Numbered from the stretch's first letter, positions 26,552 through 34,847 are shown. The stretch: 64,000 bases of DNA from Kiritimatiellota bacterium (GCA_026398415.1 JAPLSY010000020.1:1-64000), one strand, 5' to 3'. Translations and numbers: made by a program. The notes: generated by a model from the letters alone, not told the origin.

Positions 26552-27505
26552 TCACGCGGCGATAATTATCCACCAGACGCAGATGCCGAAGAAGAGAATA
26601 TCCAAAATCAGCGGGATATCGGTAAGCAGAATATATTCCGGCTGGTCGCCCTTGGCCTGGCGATAAACCAGGTCCAGGTAGCGAAACATGCCAAAGATGA
26701 CAAACGGAAGGGTAAAGCTGAGATGGGTGGTCTGGAATTTAGCTACCGTGTCCGGCCACTGGGTATAGATGGCGTAGGCGATGATGACCGCGCCGGCCAT
26801 GATGGCGATCAGTTGGTCGAAGAGCCGCTCGTCGCTTGCATTCAGGCTTGGCCGGAGATTGAATAGCCGGGTTTCTTCCACCAGTCGCTTCTCATGCCGG
26901 CGCTTGCAGAGGGCCAGGAACAGTGCCATCAGGAACGTGCAGATCAGCAGCCAGGCGGAAATCATCACGTTGACGGCAAACCCGCCGGCAATTGCCCGCA
27001 GGACAAAGCCGAAAGCGATGACAAACACGTCCACCAGCGCCACATGCTTGAGCCATAACGTGTAAGCGATCTGTAACGCCACATAAGCAATGACCGTCAG
27101 CGCGAACCCTGGCGCTACCAGCCAGGATCCGCCCATGCCGATGCCCAGCAGAATAAACGCAATTGCCCAGGCCGTCGCCACCGGGATCGCGCCCGAGGCA
27201 ATGGGCCGTAAGCGCTTGACCGGGTGCGCCCGGTCGCGTTGGCGGTCAACAATGTCGTTGAATATATACACGGCGCTGGACGTGATGCAAAACAGGGCCG
27301 CAGCCAGCAAAGCCCAGCCGAACATGAGCGGGGAAAGGTGCTGTTGCTTGTCGCCCAAGGCAAATAAGAATGCTGCCAGTACTACGATGTTTTTGGTCCA
27401 TTGCCGGGGTCGCAGGGCACGTGCCAGGTTCCGGAGTGTCAACCGGGGCGTGGCGGCGGCCGCCTGCGGCGGGGATGGACTGGCGGTTGGTGGCTGATTA
27501 TTCAT
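26552..27505 (-). CDS. UbiA-family prenyltransferase, decaprenyl-phosphate phosphoribosyltransferase-like
   Basis: 317 residues from the ATG at 27505 (another at 27511); the longer frame reads into a structured repeat. LRPRQWTKNIVVLAAFLFAL and NDIVDRQRDRAHPVKRLRPIASG show the N/D-x3-D Mg-diphosphate motif of UbiA enzymes. About nine membrane segments follow. RPRQWTKN is typical of the group related to mycobacterial Rv3806c, which moves phosphoribose onto decaprenyl phosphate on the way to decaprenyl-phospho-arabinose. A lipid-linked sugar role is supported by the glycosyltransferase encoded next to it. Confidence 0.8.
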   Translation of the reverse strand: MNNQPPTASPSPPQAAAATPRLTLRNLARALRPRQWTKNIVVLAAFLFALGDKQQHLSPLMFGWALLAAALFCITSSAVYIFNDIVDRQRDRAHPVKRLRPIASGAIPVATAWAIAFILLGIGMGGSWLVAPGFALTVIAYVALQIAYTLWLKHVALVDVFVIAFGFVLRAIAGGFAVNVMISAWLLICTFLMALFLALCKRRHEKRLVEETRLFNLRPSLNASDERLFDQLIAIMAGAVIIAYAIYTQWPDTVAKFQTTHLSFTLPFVIFGMFRYLDLVYRQAKGDQPEYILLTDIPLILDILFFGICVWWIIIAA

Positions 27506-27518
27506 TATCATAAATTTT

Positions 27519-27675
27519 GACAGGATTAACAAGATTTTCAGGCGATTTTGGACTGACTTGTTTCCCACCATGACAGCGTCTTCAATCAGCATGTCGGCGG
27601 AAAAGTCGCCAACGATTACGCTGTCATAGAGAACCTATTCCATTTTGCAATCCTGTAAATCCTGTTAATCCTGTC
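27519..27675. repeat. Nested inverted-repeat element between ubiA-like and GT2 genes
   Basis: Outer arms: 27519-27542 begins GACAGGATTAACAAG, and 27652-27675 ends GTTAATCCTGTC. They match as inverted repeats at 22 of 24 positions. Inner arms TGACAGCGT (27571-27579) and ACGCTGTCA (27618-27626) are perfect. No open frame fills the element. It looks like a small non-coding palindromic insertion. Confidence 0.7.
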
Positions 27676-27701
27676 GCAACTCTTTCCGCATTTACGGCGA
27701 A

Positions 27702-28430
27702 TTATTTTGCCGCCGGATTCTTCATCTGCTGAAATCGGAAGCGCAGGCGGATGACCATGCCGAGCGCCTCCCGGACGATAGCCGAATTCATCTTGGACTG
27801 GCCTGAGCGGCGATCTTCAAAAATAATGGGTACTTCCACAATGCGGAACCCGAGTTTCCAGGCGGTATGCGTCATTTCGATCTGGAATGAGTACCCGTTG
27901 GAGCGGATACGGTCCAGGTTGATGGCCTCCAGCACTTCACGGCGAAAACACTTGTAGCCGCCGGTCGGGTCGCTGAAGGGCATGCCGGTCAACAGGCGGA
28001 CATACAAGCTGGCGCCCTTGCTCAGGATCAACCGGTTGAGCGGCCAGTTGACGATGCGGATGCCGTTGATGTAGCGGGAACCCAGGATGAGATCGGCGTT
28101 AGCGGCGGCTTCGAGAAATTTCGGGAGCTCCATGGGGTTGTGCGAAAAATCAGCGTCCATCTCGAAGATATAGCGATAATGCCGCTCCAAGGCCCACTTG
28201 AACCCGGCGATATAGGCACGGCCCAGCCCCTGTTTATCCTGCTTATGCAGGACATGCACGCGCGAGTCCGCCTGGCCTAAGGCGTCCGCCAGGCGCCCGC
28301 TCCCGTCCGGGGAATTGTCGTCCACGAACAGAATATGGGTCTGCGGGCATGCCGCGAACACGGCCGCGGTGATCAGCCGGATATTTTCCGCCTCATTATA
28401 GGTTGGAATAACAACCAGAATGTCGGACAT
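27702..28430 (-). CDS. Polyprenol-phosphate mannosyl/glycosyltransferase (GT2)
   Basis: 242 residues. LVVIPTYNEAENI is the nucleotide-sugar loop and LFVDDNSPDGSGRLA the DXD-like metal motif. FEMDADFSHNP and LGSRYINGIRIVNWPLNR are highly typical of dolichol-phosphate mannose synthase-type GT2 enzymes. No C-terminal membrane segment is seen, so it is the soluble short form. It would transfer mannose or another hexose from GDP or UDP to polyprenyl phosphate on the cytoplasmic face. Donors of this kind feed GT-C enzymes such as the DUF2723 protein. Confidence 0.88.
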   Translation of the reverse strand: MSDILVVIPTYNEAENIRLITAAVFAACPQTHILFVDDNSPDGSGRLADALGQADSRVHVLHKQDKQGLGRAYIAGFKWALERHYRYIFEMDADFSHNPMELPKFLEAAANADLILGSRYINGIRIVNWPLNRLILSKGASLYVRLLTGMPFSDPTGGYKCFRREVLEAINLDRIRSNGYSFQIEMTHTAWKLGFRIVEVPIIFEDRRSGQSKMNSAIVREALGMVIRLRFRFQQMKNPAAK

Positions 28431-28525
28431 GGCGACACTTTAGAGGAATGACCATAACTTGGCAAGTGCGATGCGACTTACTCGTGGCATCCATTCTTTC
28501 CTTAATTGTTACTGATGGTGACCGG

Positions 28526-29989
28526 CTACTTCACAACGGCGATCTTGAAGATGCTGGCGTAATGCGACGGCCGCTTGGCCTCATCCCGTAAATCTTCCGG
28601 CAATTCGATCCGTAGAGTTTGATGGTCCTGCTTCCAGCGTAGCGGCTCTTTGCGGCCAAGCATGCGGATTGCCGATCCAGGCCGCGCGCGCACCTGCCGT
28701 AAACACAGTTGCATGCCGAACTGCGGCGCCGGCCAGCGCAGCATAATAGCGTATACGTGCTTGCCATCCTTGCTGCGGGTGTAACGCACTTCCGCGCCTT
28801 CGCCGACCACACGGTAGGGGCGGGTGGCGTAAATTCCTTCGCCATTGACCTTGAGCCAGTCGCCGGTTTCTTCCAGCCGGCTAACGATCTGCGCGTCAAA
28901 ACGTCCGTCAGGGCCGGGCCCGTAACCGACTTGGAATACCCCGCCCTTGGCGGCCACGTCTGCGAGTGTCTCGATAATCCAGGAGGCCGGTTTGTACTCG
29001 TCGTTCCAGACGTGTGAAAAATGTTTGCCTCCGGGGAAGATCACCTTCCATGGACGCTGTTCGACTGCCCCGCTTGCACTGCTGCAACCGTCGGCCGCGT
29101 TCGCCGCGCTGACGGGAACATAACCCTCCGGCGTTGCATAATCGCCGTAGGGACCGATACCGCGCTGGCGGATCAGCATGGCCGGCTGGATGCGGCGCAT
29201 CAGTTTCACGGTTTCGATCAGGTCTCGATCTATGCCCGCGTCCGGCGGGAAGTTCATGTCCAGCGACAGCATGTCGATGGGGCCGTAATTCGTGCAAAGT
29301 TCGCGAAGTTGTTCCCGATGGCGTGCCGTCATCCGCGCAAAGCCGGCCGGATCGGACTGGCGCGTATAGGCGGAATCGCGCTGGTAGTTCCACTGATCGA
29401 TGCGGAAATCGGAGTCAAACCAGTCGATATGGGAGAAGTAGAGGCTCACGCCTAAATCGCGCCGGCGGGCGGCGCGCACCAATTCCTTTACGATGTCCCG
29501 TTTAAACGGGCTTTCCATAATGCTGTAATGCAGGTTGCAAGGGACGATTTTCCAGGCGTCGGGTCCAATGTGCACGCGTCGGCGCCGTACTTTTGTCCTG
29601 GTCGCAAACAGTGAAAATCCGTCATGGTGCTTGGTCGTGAACGAAAAAAAACGCAAACCGGCCCTTTGCATCAGATCTGTCCAATCGTTGGCATCGAAGT
29701 GCGAAGGATTCCACCACTTGTATAATTCCTCGTATTGCGCGCGAAACGTCGGCGTGCCGTTGTAGCCCGCGGTCAATGGCCATGATTCCGGACCGTTGCC
29801 CGTAATGGAATAAACACTCCAATGGATCCGAATCCCGAATTTCCAATCCCAGAATCGTTCCAAGGCCGCCTGCCCGGCGTGAACGTAGTTGTCGTCTACG
29901 CCACGGTAACCGGAAAATTGCGCCTGCAATGCGTGTTCTTCAGCCAAACGACGCGCCATCGTGACATCAGCCTTTATTAGTTTGGACAT
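28526..29989 (-). CDS. GH29-like alpha-L-fucosidase family protein
   Basis: 487 residues starting at 29989, with AAGGAA upstream. KFGIRIHWSVYSITGNGPES, FTTKHHDGFSLFAT and NYGPIDMLSLDMNFPPD follow the GH29 barrel order, with the Asp of SLDMNF in the nucleophile place. It diverges from the 4980-6344 protein (LWLDGG replaced by LSLDMN, longer N-terminus), so substrate may be a different fucoside. A beta domain lies at the C-terminus. No signal peptide. It is next to, and in the same direction as, an AraC regulator that may control it. Confidence 0.78.
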   Translation of the reverse strand: MSKLIKADVTMARRLAEEHALQAQFSGYRGVDDNYVHAGQAALERFWDWKFGIRIHWSVYSITGNGPESWPLTAGYNGTPTFRAQYEELYKWWNPSHFDANDWTDLMQRAGLRFFSFTTKHHDGFSLFATRTKVRRRRVHIGPDAWKIVPCNLHYSIMESPFKRDIVKELVRAARRRDLGVSLYFSHIDWFDSDFRIDQWNYQRDSAYTRQSDPAGFARMTARHREQLRELCTNYGPIDMLSLDMNFPPDAGIDRDLIETVKLMRRIQPAMLIRQRGIGPYGDYATPEGYVPVSAANAADGCSSASGAVEQRPWKVIFPGGKHFSHVWNDEYKPASWIIETLADVAAKGGVFQVGYGPGPDGRFDAQIVSRLEETGDWLKVNGEGIYATRPYRVVGEGAEVRYTRSKDGKHVYAIMLRWPAPQFGMQLCLRQVRARPGSAIRMLGRKEPLRWKQDHQTLRIELPEDLRDEAKRPSHYASIFKIAVVK

Positions 29990-30096
29990 TTTTCTTGTTC
30001 CTTTCGTTGTTCATAATTCTCTGGCGGCACAACATCCATGTAAATCCTTGAGCTTGTCTCCCGCAACAGCCGGCGGTAACGATCTTGAAAACGCCA

Positions 30097-30963
30097 TTAA
30101 CGGCATGGCTTTGTTTCAGCCGGTTGATTCTTTCTGCGAAAAGCCCTGGAGCTCAGGCCTTCATATTTTTGGAACGCGCGGTTCATGTCCTGCGTTTGTC
30201 CGAATCCCATTTGCAGCGCGATGGCGCCAAGCCGGCCGCTTGATTGCCGCAAGCAATCTTTAGCTTTCTCCATGCGCCAGCGGGTCAGAAATTCGAACAA
30301 CGTCATGCCGGTTTCATGCTTGAAGACGCGGCAGAGATGCGCGCCGCCCACACCCACGGCCTGGGCTATATCTTTCAAGGACAAGCATTGTGCAAAGTGG
30401 CCCACCAGATATTGCTTGGCCGCAGTGACCAGCGAATTTTCATCTCGCGCTGCCGAGGCAAGCTGCCAGGTATGCTGCAACAAAACCAGCAATTCGGTGA
30501 GGCGCAGTGCCGCCACCAGATTGCAGGGGGGTTCTTTCAGGACCGCCTTGGAAATCAACTGACGAAACAATTGCTCCGCTTCTCTGGTCGTAGCCTCAGG
30601 TACCGTCAATATACTTGGCAAAAATCCGGCGGCTAAATGGCTGTGGCGAAATTTAACCGTCAAGTTCTCCAGTCGGCGATCTGCCGATCCGATGATCTCA
30701 TGCATATACCGGGGCGGGATAAAAAAGAAGCTGCCGGGAGTTATGGGGTACTGCTGCGGAGCGATCATATATGTTCCCGCGCCCCTCGGGAAATAATCCA
30801 ACTGATAGAGATCTTCGTGTTGATGCGCCGCAACCAGGCGACGGGGCTCCCAATGCCGGAACTCAACATAATCAATCTCCGGTAAATTCCGTTGCAGGGA
30901 GAGCAACGAATTATCCCATTGCAGTGAAACAGGGAACAACTTCTTTTTTTTCCTGAATACCAT
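30097..30963 (-). CDS. AraC-family transcriptional regulator
   Basis: 288 residues. The N-terminal cupin (about 30-130, LYQLDYFPRGAGTYMIAP and GSFFFIPPRYMHEI) would sense a ligand, probably a sugar. The C-terminal pair of HTH motifs (about 185-285) includes CLSLKDIAQAVGVGGAHLCR VFKHETGM and GFGQTQDMNRAFQKYEGLS. It precedes the GH29-like gene on the same strand, with 107 bases between, and may activate it. Two ATTGAT/ATATCAAT inverted repeats lie in the AT-rich region upstream of its start. Confidence 0.88.
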   Translation of the reverse strand: MVFRKKKKLFPVSLQWDNSLLSLQRNLPEIDYVEFRHWEPRRLVAAHQHEDLYQLDYFPRGAGTYMIAPQQYPITPGSFFFIPPRYMHEIIGSADRRLENLTVKFRHSHLAAGFLPSILTVPEATTREAEQLFRQLISKAVLKEPPCNLVAALRLTELLVLLQHTWQLASAARDENSLVTAAKQYLVGHFAQCLSLKDIAQAVGVGGAHLCRVFKHETGMTLFEFLTRWRMEKAKDCLRQSSGRLGAIALQMGFGQTQDMNRAFQKYEGLSSRAFRRKNQPAETKPCR

Positions 30964-31051
30964 TTCAAAACCCTTTCGATTTTGACGGGGTCATCTGCGG
31001 CAATTACTAAAAGCCCCTTGCCGATTGAACTTATAGTCAATATGCGCTATT

Positions 31052-31119
31052 ATTGATTAAATATCAATATAATAACTAAAATAATTTTTATAGTATTATA
31101 TATTGATATGAATATCAAT
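31052..31119. promoter_or_regulatory. Putative paired operator between the AraC gene and def
   Basis: ATTGAT-taaat-ATCAAT (31052-31068) and ATTGATAT-ga-ATATCAAT (31102-31119) are perfect inverted repeats whose centres lie 50 or 51 bases apart. They sit in an unusually AT-rich stretch between divergent genes. Such symmetry fits a dimeric regulator; AraC proteins usually use direct repeats, so another regulator is possible. Confidence 0.5.
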
Positions 31120-31217
31120 TAGCCTGTATTCATCCGGGCCAATATACCGTTGCGTCAATCAGAGATTGCACCTAGCCAGTGCACGCTTTATAGTCTCAAA
31201 CAGTTGAGGATTTTCCC

Positions 31218-31778
31218 ATGAAATACCGATTTTGCACGTATGGCGATCCGGTGCTCCGGCAGAAGGCGGAGATTATCCATCGCATTGATGGCGCTATCAA
31301 GGCCCTGTCCGGCGATATGCTCCGGATCATGAAAGACCGGAAAGGCGTCGGCCTGGCGGCCCAGCAGATTGGTCAAACCATCCAGATCTGCGTTATGGAT
31401 ATTCCGGTTGCCGCCGATGTCGCCGTGCCGGATGGCCCGCGCCTGAATCCGGACGTGATGTTGCCGCTGGTCATGCTGAATCCCGTGCTGGTGGCCAAAA
31501 AAGGGGCCCAGCGCGAGACAGAAGGCTGTTTGAGTGTTCCGGAAATCTGGGCGCCGGTCAACCGCGCGACGGAAGTTACGGTGACCTTCCTCGATATCCA
31601 GGGCGTCCAGCAGGAACTGCATGCCCGCGGCATGCTGGCCCGCATCATCCAGCACGAAATGGATCACCTGAACGGGGTGCTGTTCGTGGACCGCGTTTCG
31701 CCGGTCAAGAAAATCACCCTGGCGGGCAAACTTAAGCGGATGCGCAAGGAAAAGGAAGTGGAGTTGGGTCTGGCCTGA
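31218..31778 (+). CDS. def: Peptide deformylase
   Basis: 186 residues. The three family motifs are present: GVGLAAQQIG (motif 1), EGCLSVPEIW (motif 2, metal Cys) and QHEMDHLNGVLFVDR (motif 3, HExxH). It removes the formyl group from nascent N-terminal Met using Fe or Zn. It starts at the ATG at 31218 and ends with a basic helix (KLKRMRKEKEVELGLA). It stands alone, with convergent genes to the right. Confidence 0.95.
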   Translation: MKYRFCTYGDPVLRQKAEIIHRIDGAIKALSGDMLRIMKDRKGVGLAAQQIGQTIQICVMDIPVAADVAVPDGPRLNPDVMLPLVMLNPVLVAKKGAQRETEGCLSVPEIWAPVNRATEVTVTFLDIQGVQQELHARGMLARIIQHEMDHLNGVLFVDRVSPVKKITLAGKLKRMRKEKEVELGLA

Positions 31779-31782
31779 TCTT

Positions 31783-33819
31783 TCACGGCTTCCAGTTCAC
31801 GACCGTGTCAATCATAGCCTTGAATTGCTCAAGGCATTGGCCGCCGGCGCCCCGGATATAAGGGGAGGCCGTAGGACAGACAATCAGCCCTTTGTGATCG
31901 TCAAAAGCATCACGGATCAATGTTTCCGTTTCGGTGCGGATGGCTTCCGGCGTGTGTTCGTACATTGCCGCGATCTGGATATTGCCTTCCAGGCACAGCT
32001 TGCCGCGTGCCTGCGTCTTAGCCTCGACTGCGGTAATATCACCCATGGGCGGCGCCTCAAAGGGATGTAAAACGTCTACGCCCATGGCGAGGAATCCCGG
32101 GAACACCTGCTTGACGCGGCCATGACAGTGGATGTGAATGCGTCCGTTGCCATTATGGATCAGATCTATAATAGGTTTATCATATTTAAGATTGAAATCT
32201 TTAAAATCTTTGGGACTGTGCAGCGGTGGCGTGACATATTCCTCGCCGTCCATGCTGAAATAAGGGCCGACCTTGTGAGCCAGTATGAATTTTACCGCGT
32301 TCAGCATGATTTGCCTCTGCCGCTCGCACAAGGCATGGACAATGTCGCGGTCCGTTATCGAGAACAGTGCAAATTGTTCCGATCCCAGAAGCTTAGCCAC
32401 AACACCCGCCGGATTACAGCCGATGCCGACTTCCGCAATCCCCCGGTTGCCAATCTCCCGATCCACTTCAAAAAACGAATTGACGTCACCCTGAATCTCA
32501 GGCAGGGGCAACGATAGCCAAGCCTCGGCGTCTTCACGGGTTTTGATAAAATGAGTTTCCGCCAAGCCGGGTTGCCCTTTCAGGCTTTCCAGTTCAGTGG
32601 CCTGCAAAATTACCTTGGGTGTGGTGAGACGCGTAATAACCCGCACAAAATCGTCGGAATACGGCTCGCGATGCGTTTCCGTTGGATAGGACGTTTCGAA
32701 CTGGCGTCCGCTCCAGCCGACTTTCAATTCCGTCCGTTCCTTCAGGCAGGCTTTCAACGGATCATAGGATGGATCCTGACCGGGGAAGGCAGTCCGGACA
32801 TAAACAGCGGGACGATCCATTTCTTCATGAAAATAGGCGCGATGCAGACGTTCCCGGGACGAGAGTGCCTGCGGGACGGCTTGTTTCGTCCGGTGTCCCG
32901 CCTTCGCCAAGGCTTCCCCCTTCGCTAAAGCTCCGGCGGACAGGTTGGCGGGCAAGCCGTCGTCCGTTTTCAATCGTCGGTTGTCCTCTTCAGTGTCCGT
33001 CTTCTCGGGCCTGGCGTCTGGCGTCTGGCGTCCGTCGTCCGTCTTTCGGTGCCGTCGCAAAAACTCCTTGGCCAGCGCATGGTAGGCCTGTGCGCCCGTG
33101 CCCCGCGGATCGTAGAGCATGATGGGCTGGCCGAAACTGGGGGCTTCGCTCAGGCGAATGGTGCGTGGGATGGCCGTCGTGTACACACGCTCGCCAAAAT
33201 GCTTTTTCACTTCCTCGATCACCTGCAGTGACAGCCGGGTGCGGCCATCGAACATGGTCATGACAATGCCGTCCAGGGTCAGCCCGGGGTTGGCGCCGCC
33301 GGCGCGCAACTGCTCGATCATCCGGGTGATCATGCTCAGGCCCTCCAGCGCCAGGTATTCGCACTGGACGGGAATGATCATGGCGTGCGCCGCCGTGAGC
33401 GCGTTGCTGGTGAGGATGCCGAGCGATGGCGGGCAGTCGATGAAAATATAGTTGTAGTGGTTCGCGGCCAGGAGCGGGGCCAAGGCCTTCTGGAAGCAGT
33501 GCAGATAATGCTCAGATCGGGCGATATCCACCTCGGCGCCGGCCAGGTCCAGTTCGGAAGGGATCAGATCCAGGTGCTTTACCGCCGTGCCGATAATTTC
33601 TTCCTGCAATGTGCTTTCGTCGAGGAGCGTGGCATAGACGCTGTGGCCCGGTTGCTTTTCAATACCCAGCGCGCTGGTGGCATTGGCCTGCGGGTCCAAG
33701 TCAATGACCAGCATCTCCTGGCCGCGCTCGGCCAGGCAGGCGGCCAAGTTGATGGCCGTCGTGGTTTTCCCCACGCCGCCCTTCTGGTTGGCAAAGGCTA
33801 TGACCCGTGTTGCGTTCAT
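31783..33819 (-). CDS. ParA-family ATPase joined in frame to a UroD-family protein
   Basis: 678 residues. Residues 1-255 are a full ParA/Soj ATPase: NQKGGVGKTTTAIN (deviant Walker A), FIDCPPSLGILT and PVQCEYLALEGL. Residues about 318-678 are a uroporphyrinogen decarboxylase-family barrel (SSRERLHRAYFHEEMDRPAV, HIHCHGRVKQVFPGFLAMGV, HPFEAPPMGDI), of the type found in corrinoid methyltransferase systems. The 60-residue linker is encoded by dispersed repeats (GRQTPDARPEKTDTEE). Two originally separate genes were probably merged; a TTG within the linker could still start the UroD part. No parB is adjacent. The start overlaps the leuD stop by ATGA. Confidence 0.75.
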   Translation of the reverse strand: MNATRVIAFANQKGGVGKTTTAINLAACLAERGQEMLVIDLDPQANATSALGIEKQPGHSVYATLLDESTLQEEIIGTAVKHLDLIPSELDLAGAEVDIARSEHYLHCFQKALAPLLAANHYNYIFIDCPPSLGILTSNALTAAHAMIIPVQCEYLALEGLSMITRMIEQLRAGGANPGLTLDGIVMTMFDGRTRLSLQVIEEVKKHFGERVYTTAIPRTIRLSEAPSFGQPIMLYDPRGTGAQAYHALAKEFLRRHRKTDDGRQTPDARPEKTDTEEDNRRLKTDDGLPANLSAGALAKGEALAKAGHRTKQAVPQALSSRERLHRAYFHEEMDRPAVYVRTAFPGQDPSYDPLKACLKERTELKVGWSGRQFETSYPTETHREPYSDDFVRVITRLTTPKVILQATELESLKGQPGLAETHFIKTREDAEAWLSLPLPEIQGDVNSFFEVDREIGNRGIAEVGIGCNPAGVVAKLLGSEQFALFSITDRDIVHALCERQRQIMLNAVKFILAHKVGPYFSMDGEEYVTPPLHSPKDFKDFNLKYDKPIIDLIHNGNGRIHIHCHGRVKQVFPGFLAMGVDVLHPFEAPPMGDITAVEAKTQARGKLCLEGNIQIAAMYEHTPEAIRTETETLIRDAFDDHKGLIVCPTASPYIRGAGGQCLEQFKAMIDTVVNWKP
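32981..33050. repeat. GACGCC-type dispersed repeat in the ParA-UroD linker
   Basis: Read on the minus strand the tract has GGACGCCAGACGCCAGACGC, then GAGAAGACGGACACTGAAGA. It encodes RQTPDARPEKTDTEE, identical to the peptide within GrpE. The adjacent bases to about 32890 (GGCGAAGG, GCGGGACA words) also look repeat-derived. Confidence 0.75.
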
Positions 33820-34415
33820 GCAGTTATCATGCCTGTTTTGCGCGCATAGGCAAAAAGTCCGCCGGCGCTGACCACCGGCATCACGGCGCCCAGCGATTTC
33901 AGTTTAAAGACCTTGCCGGACTTCACGTGCACGAACTCCTCGCGGTCGAGCCGGATTTCGGCTTCGTCGCCGGTCTGGAAGACGGTCCGCAGATTGGCCG
34001 CCGTCTCGCACGGGTATTGCTCGCCCGTGGCAATGGCGTTGCGGAAGAATATGCGCGCGTAGGATTCGGCCACGATTGCCCGGATGCCGGCGGCGCCCAG
34101 GGCAATGGGCGCGTGCTCGCGCGAGGAGCCGCACCCGAAGTTGCGTCCGGCCACGATGATCCCATATTCCGCCTGCGCGGCCCCGCGCTTGATAAACGGC
34201 GGATAGTCGGCCGGCAGGCCGCTCAGGGCCAGTGCGCCCAGCTTGCGGTATTCCGCCGGAATCGTGGGCACCAGGTTCAGATGCTGGGCCGGAATAATCT
34301 GGTCCGTGTCAATATTGTCGCCGACCACGTAGACCCGTGACCGGATAATTGCTGATTTCGGATTGCTGATTGCTGATTGCTGATTAGAAATTACTGATTT
34401 TTTCTTACCTGCCAT
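33816..34415 (-). CDS. leuD: 3-isopropylmalate dehydratase small subunit
   Basis: 199 residues. YVVGDNIDTDQIIPAQHL and FGCGSSREHAPIALGAAGI are the LeuD swivelling-domain signatures; the latter binds substrate carboxylate. With LeuC it isomerises 2- to 3-isopropylmalate. The first 25 residues (KKKSVISNQQSAISNPKSAI) are not part of the family and are encoded by an ATCAGCA/ATTACTG word repeat at 34345-34400, so the N-terminus is a recent extension or the real start lies downstream. The stop overlaps the parA start. Confidence 0.92.
   Translation of the reverse strand: MAGKKKSVISNQQSAISNPKSAIIRSRVYVVGDNIDTDQIIPAQHLNLVPTIPAEYRKLGALALSGLPADYPPFIKRGAAQAEYGIIVAGRNFGCGSSREHAPIALGAAGIRAIVAESYARIFFRNAIATGEQYPCETAANLRTVFQTGDEAEIRLDREEFVHVKSGKVFKLKSLGAVMPVVSAGGLFAYARKTGMITA
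34345..34400. repeat. Simple-word repeat inside the leuD 5' end (family S)
   Basis: Plus-strand words TTGCTGATT and CTGATTGCTGATTGCTGATT recur. On the coding strand they read AATCAGCAATCAGCAATC and are translated as SNQQSAISN. The related tract 34826-34846 (AATCAGAAATCATAAATCAT) precedes the leuC end. Confidence 0.65.
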
Positions 34416-34439
34416 GGGATGATCGTCCTTATATCACCT

Positions 34440-34811
34440 TTAGTTTCGTTTGACCGTCTTAATAGAGGCCGCCATAATCGCCACAATTTCGTTGGCTTCC
34501 GCAAGCAGTGATTCGACTTTTGTTTTTGGCATTAATCCGCCTTCCACAATCAGTTCCAGCCAATACCCGCTTTCATCAGCCTCTTCCTCAACTACGCCCA
34601 ATTTTGCCGCAAATTCAGCCGAGGATCGTGCGCGGCAAGCCGCACGATAATTCGCTCTTACCGAAGTACCGGCCCGCACTAATTGCCCGCTGACAACTTT
34701 ACCGACAATCGTACCGGGCAATGCACCAACCAGCTTCATAATACGCAGGGCAAATTGTTTAGTCCGATGTTTTAATGCCTCTTGATCCATGTCGCATTCA
34801 TCCAATAACAT
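34440..34811 (-). CDS. Four-helix-bundle protein (S23/avd-like)
   Basis: 123 residues, with a second possible start at 34790. HRTKQFALRIMKLVGALP, GQLVRAGTSVRANYRAACRA and VEEEADESGYWLELI are typical of the four-helix-bundle proteins (TIGR02436-like), first described from open frames in 23S rRNA intervening sequences and related to diversity-generating-retroelement Avd. They are basic, oligomeric and presumed to bind RNA or protein. Here it lies between leuC and leuD with short gaps, a location unrelated to rRNA. No reverse transcriptase or template repeat was seen near it. Confidence 0.8.
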   Translation of the reverse strand: MLLDECDMDQEALKHRTKQFALRIMKLVGALPGTIVGKVVSGQLVRAGTSVRANYRAACRARSSAEFAAKLGVVEEEADESGYWLELIVEGGLMPKTKVESLLAEANEIVAIMAASIKTVKRN

Positions 34812-34847
34812 TATGGATTCAATCAGAAATCATAAATCATCAATTTC

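Noticed and set aside
27519-27592. N-terminal extension of the UbiA-like protein up to 27592
   Set aside because: It is encoded by the inverted-repeat element and lacks family similarity; the ATG at 27505 precedes the conserved part.
34440-34811. Possible diversity-generating retroelement because of the avd-like protein
   Set aside because: No reverse transcriptase, template repeat or variable target gene is seen in the neighbourhood.
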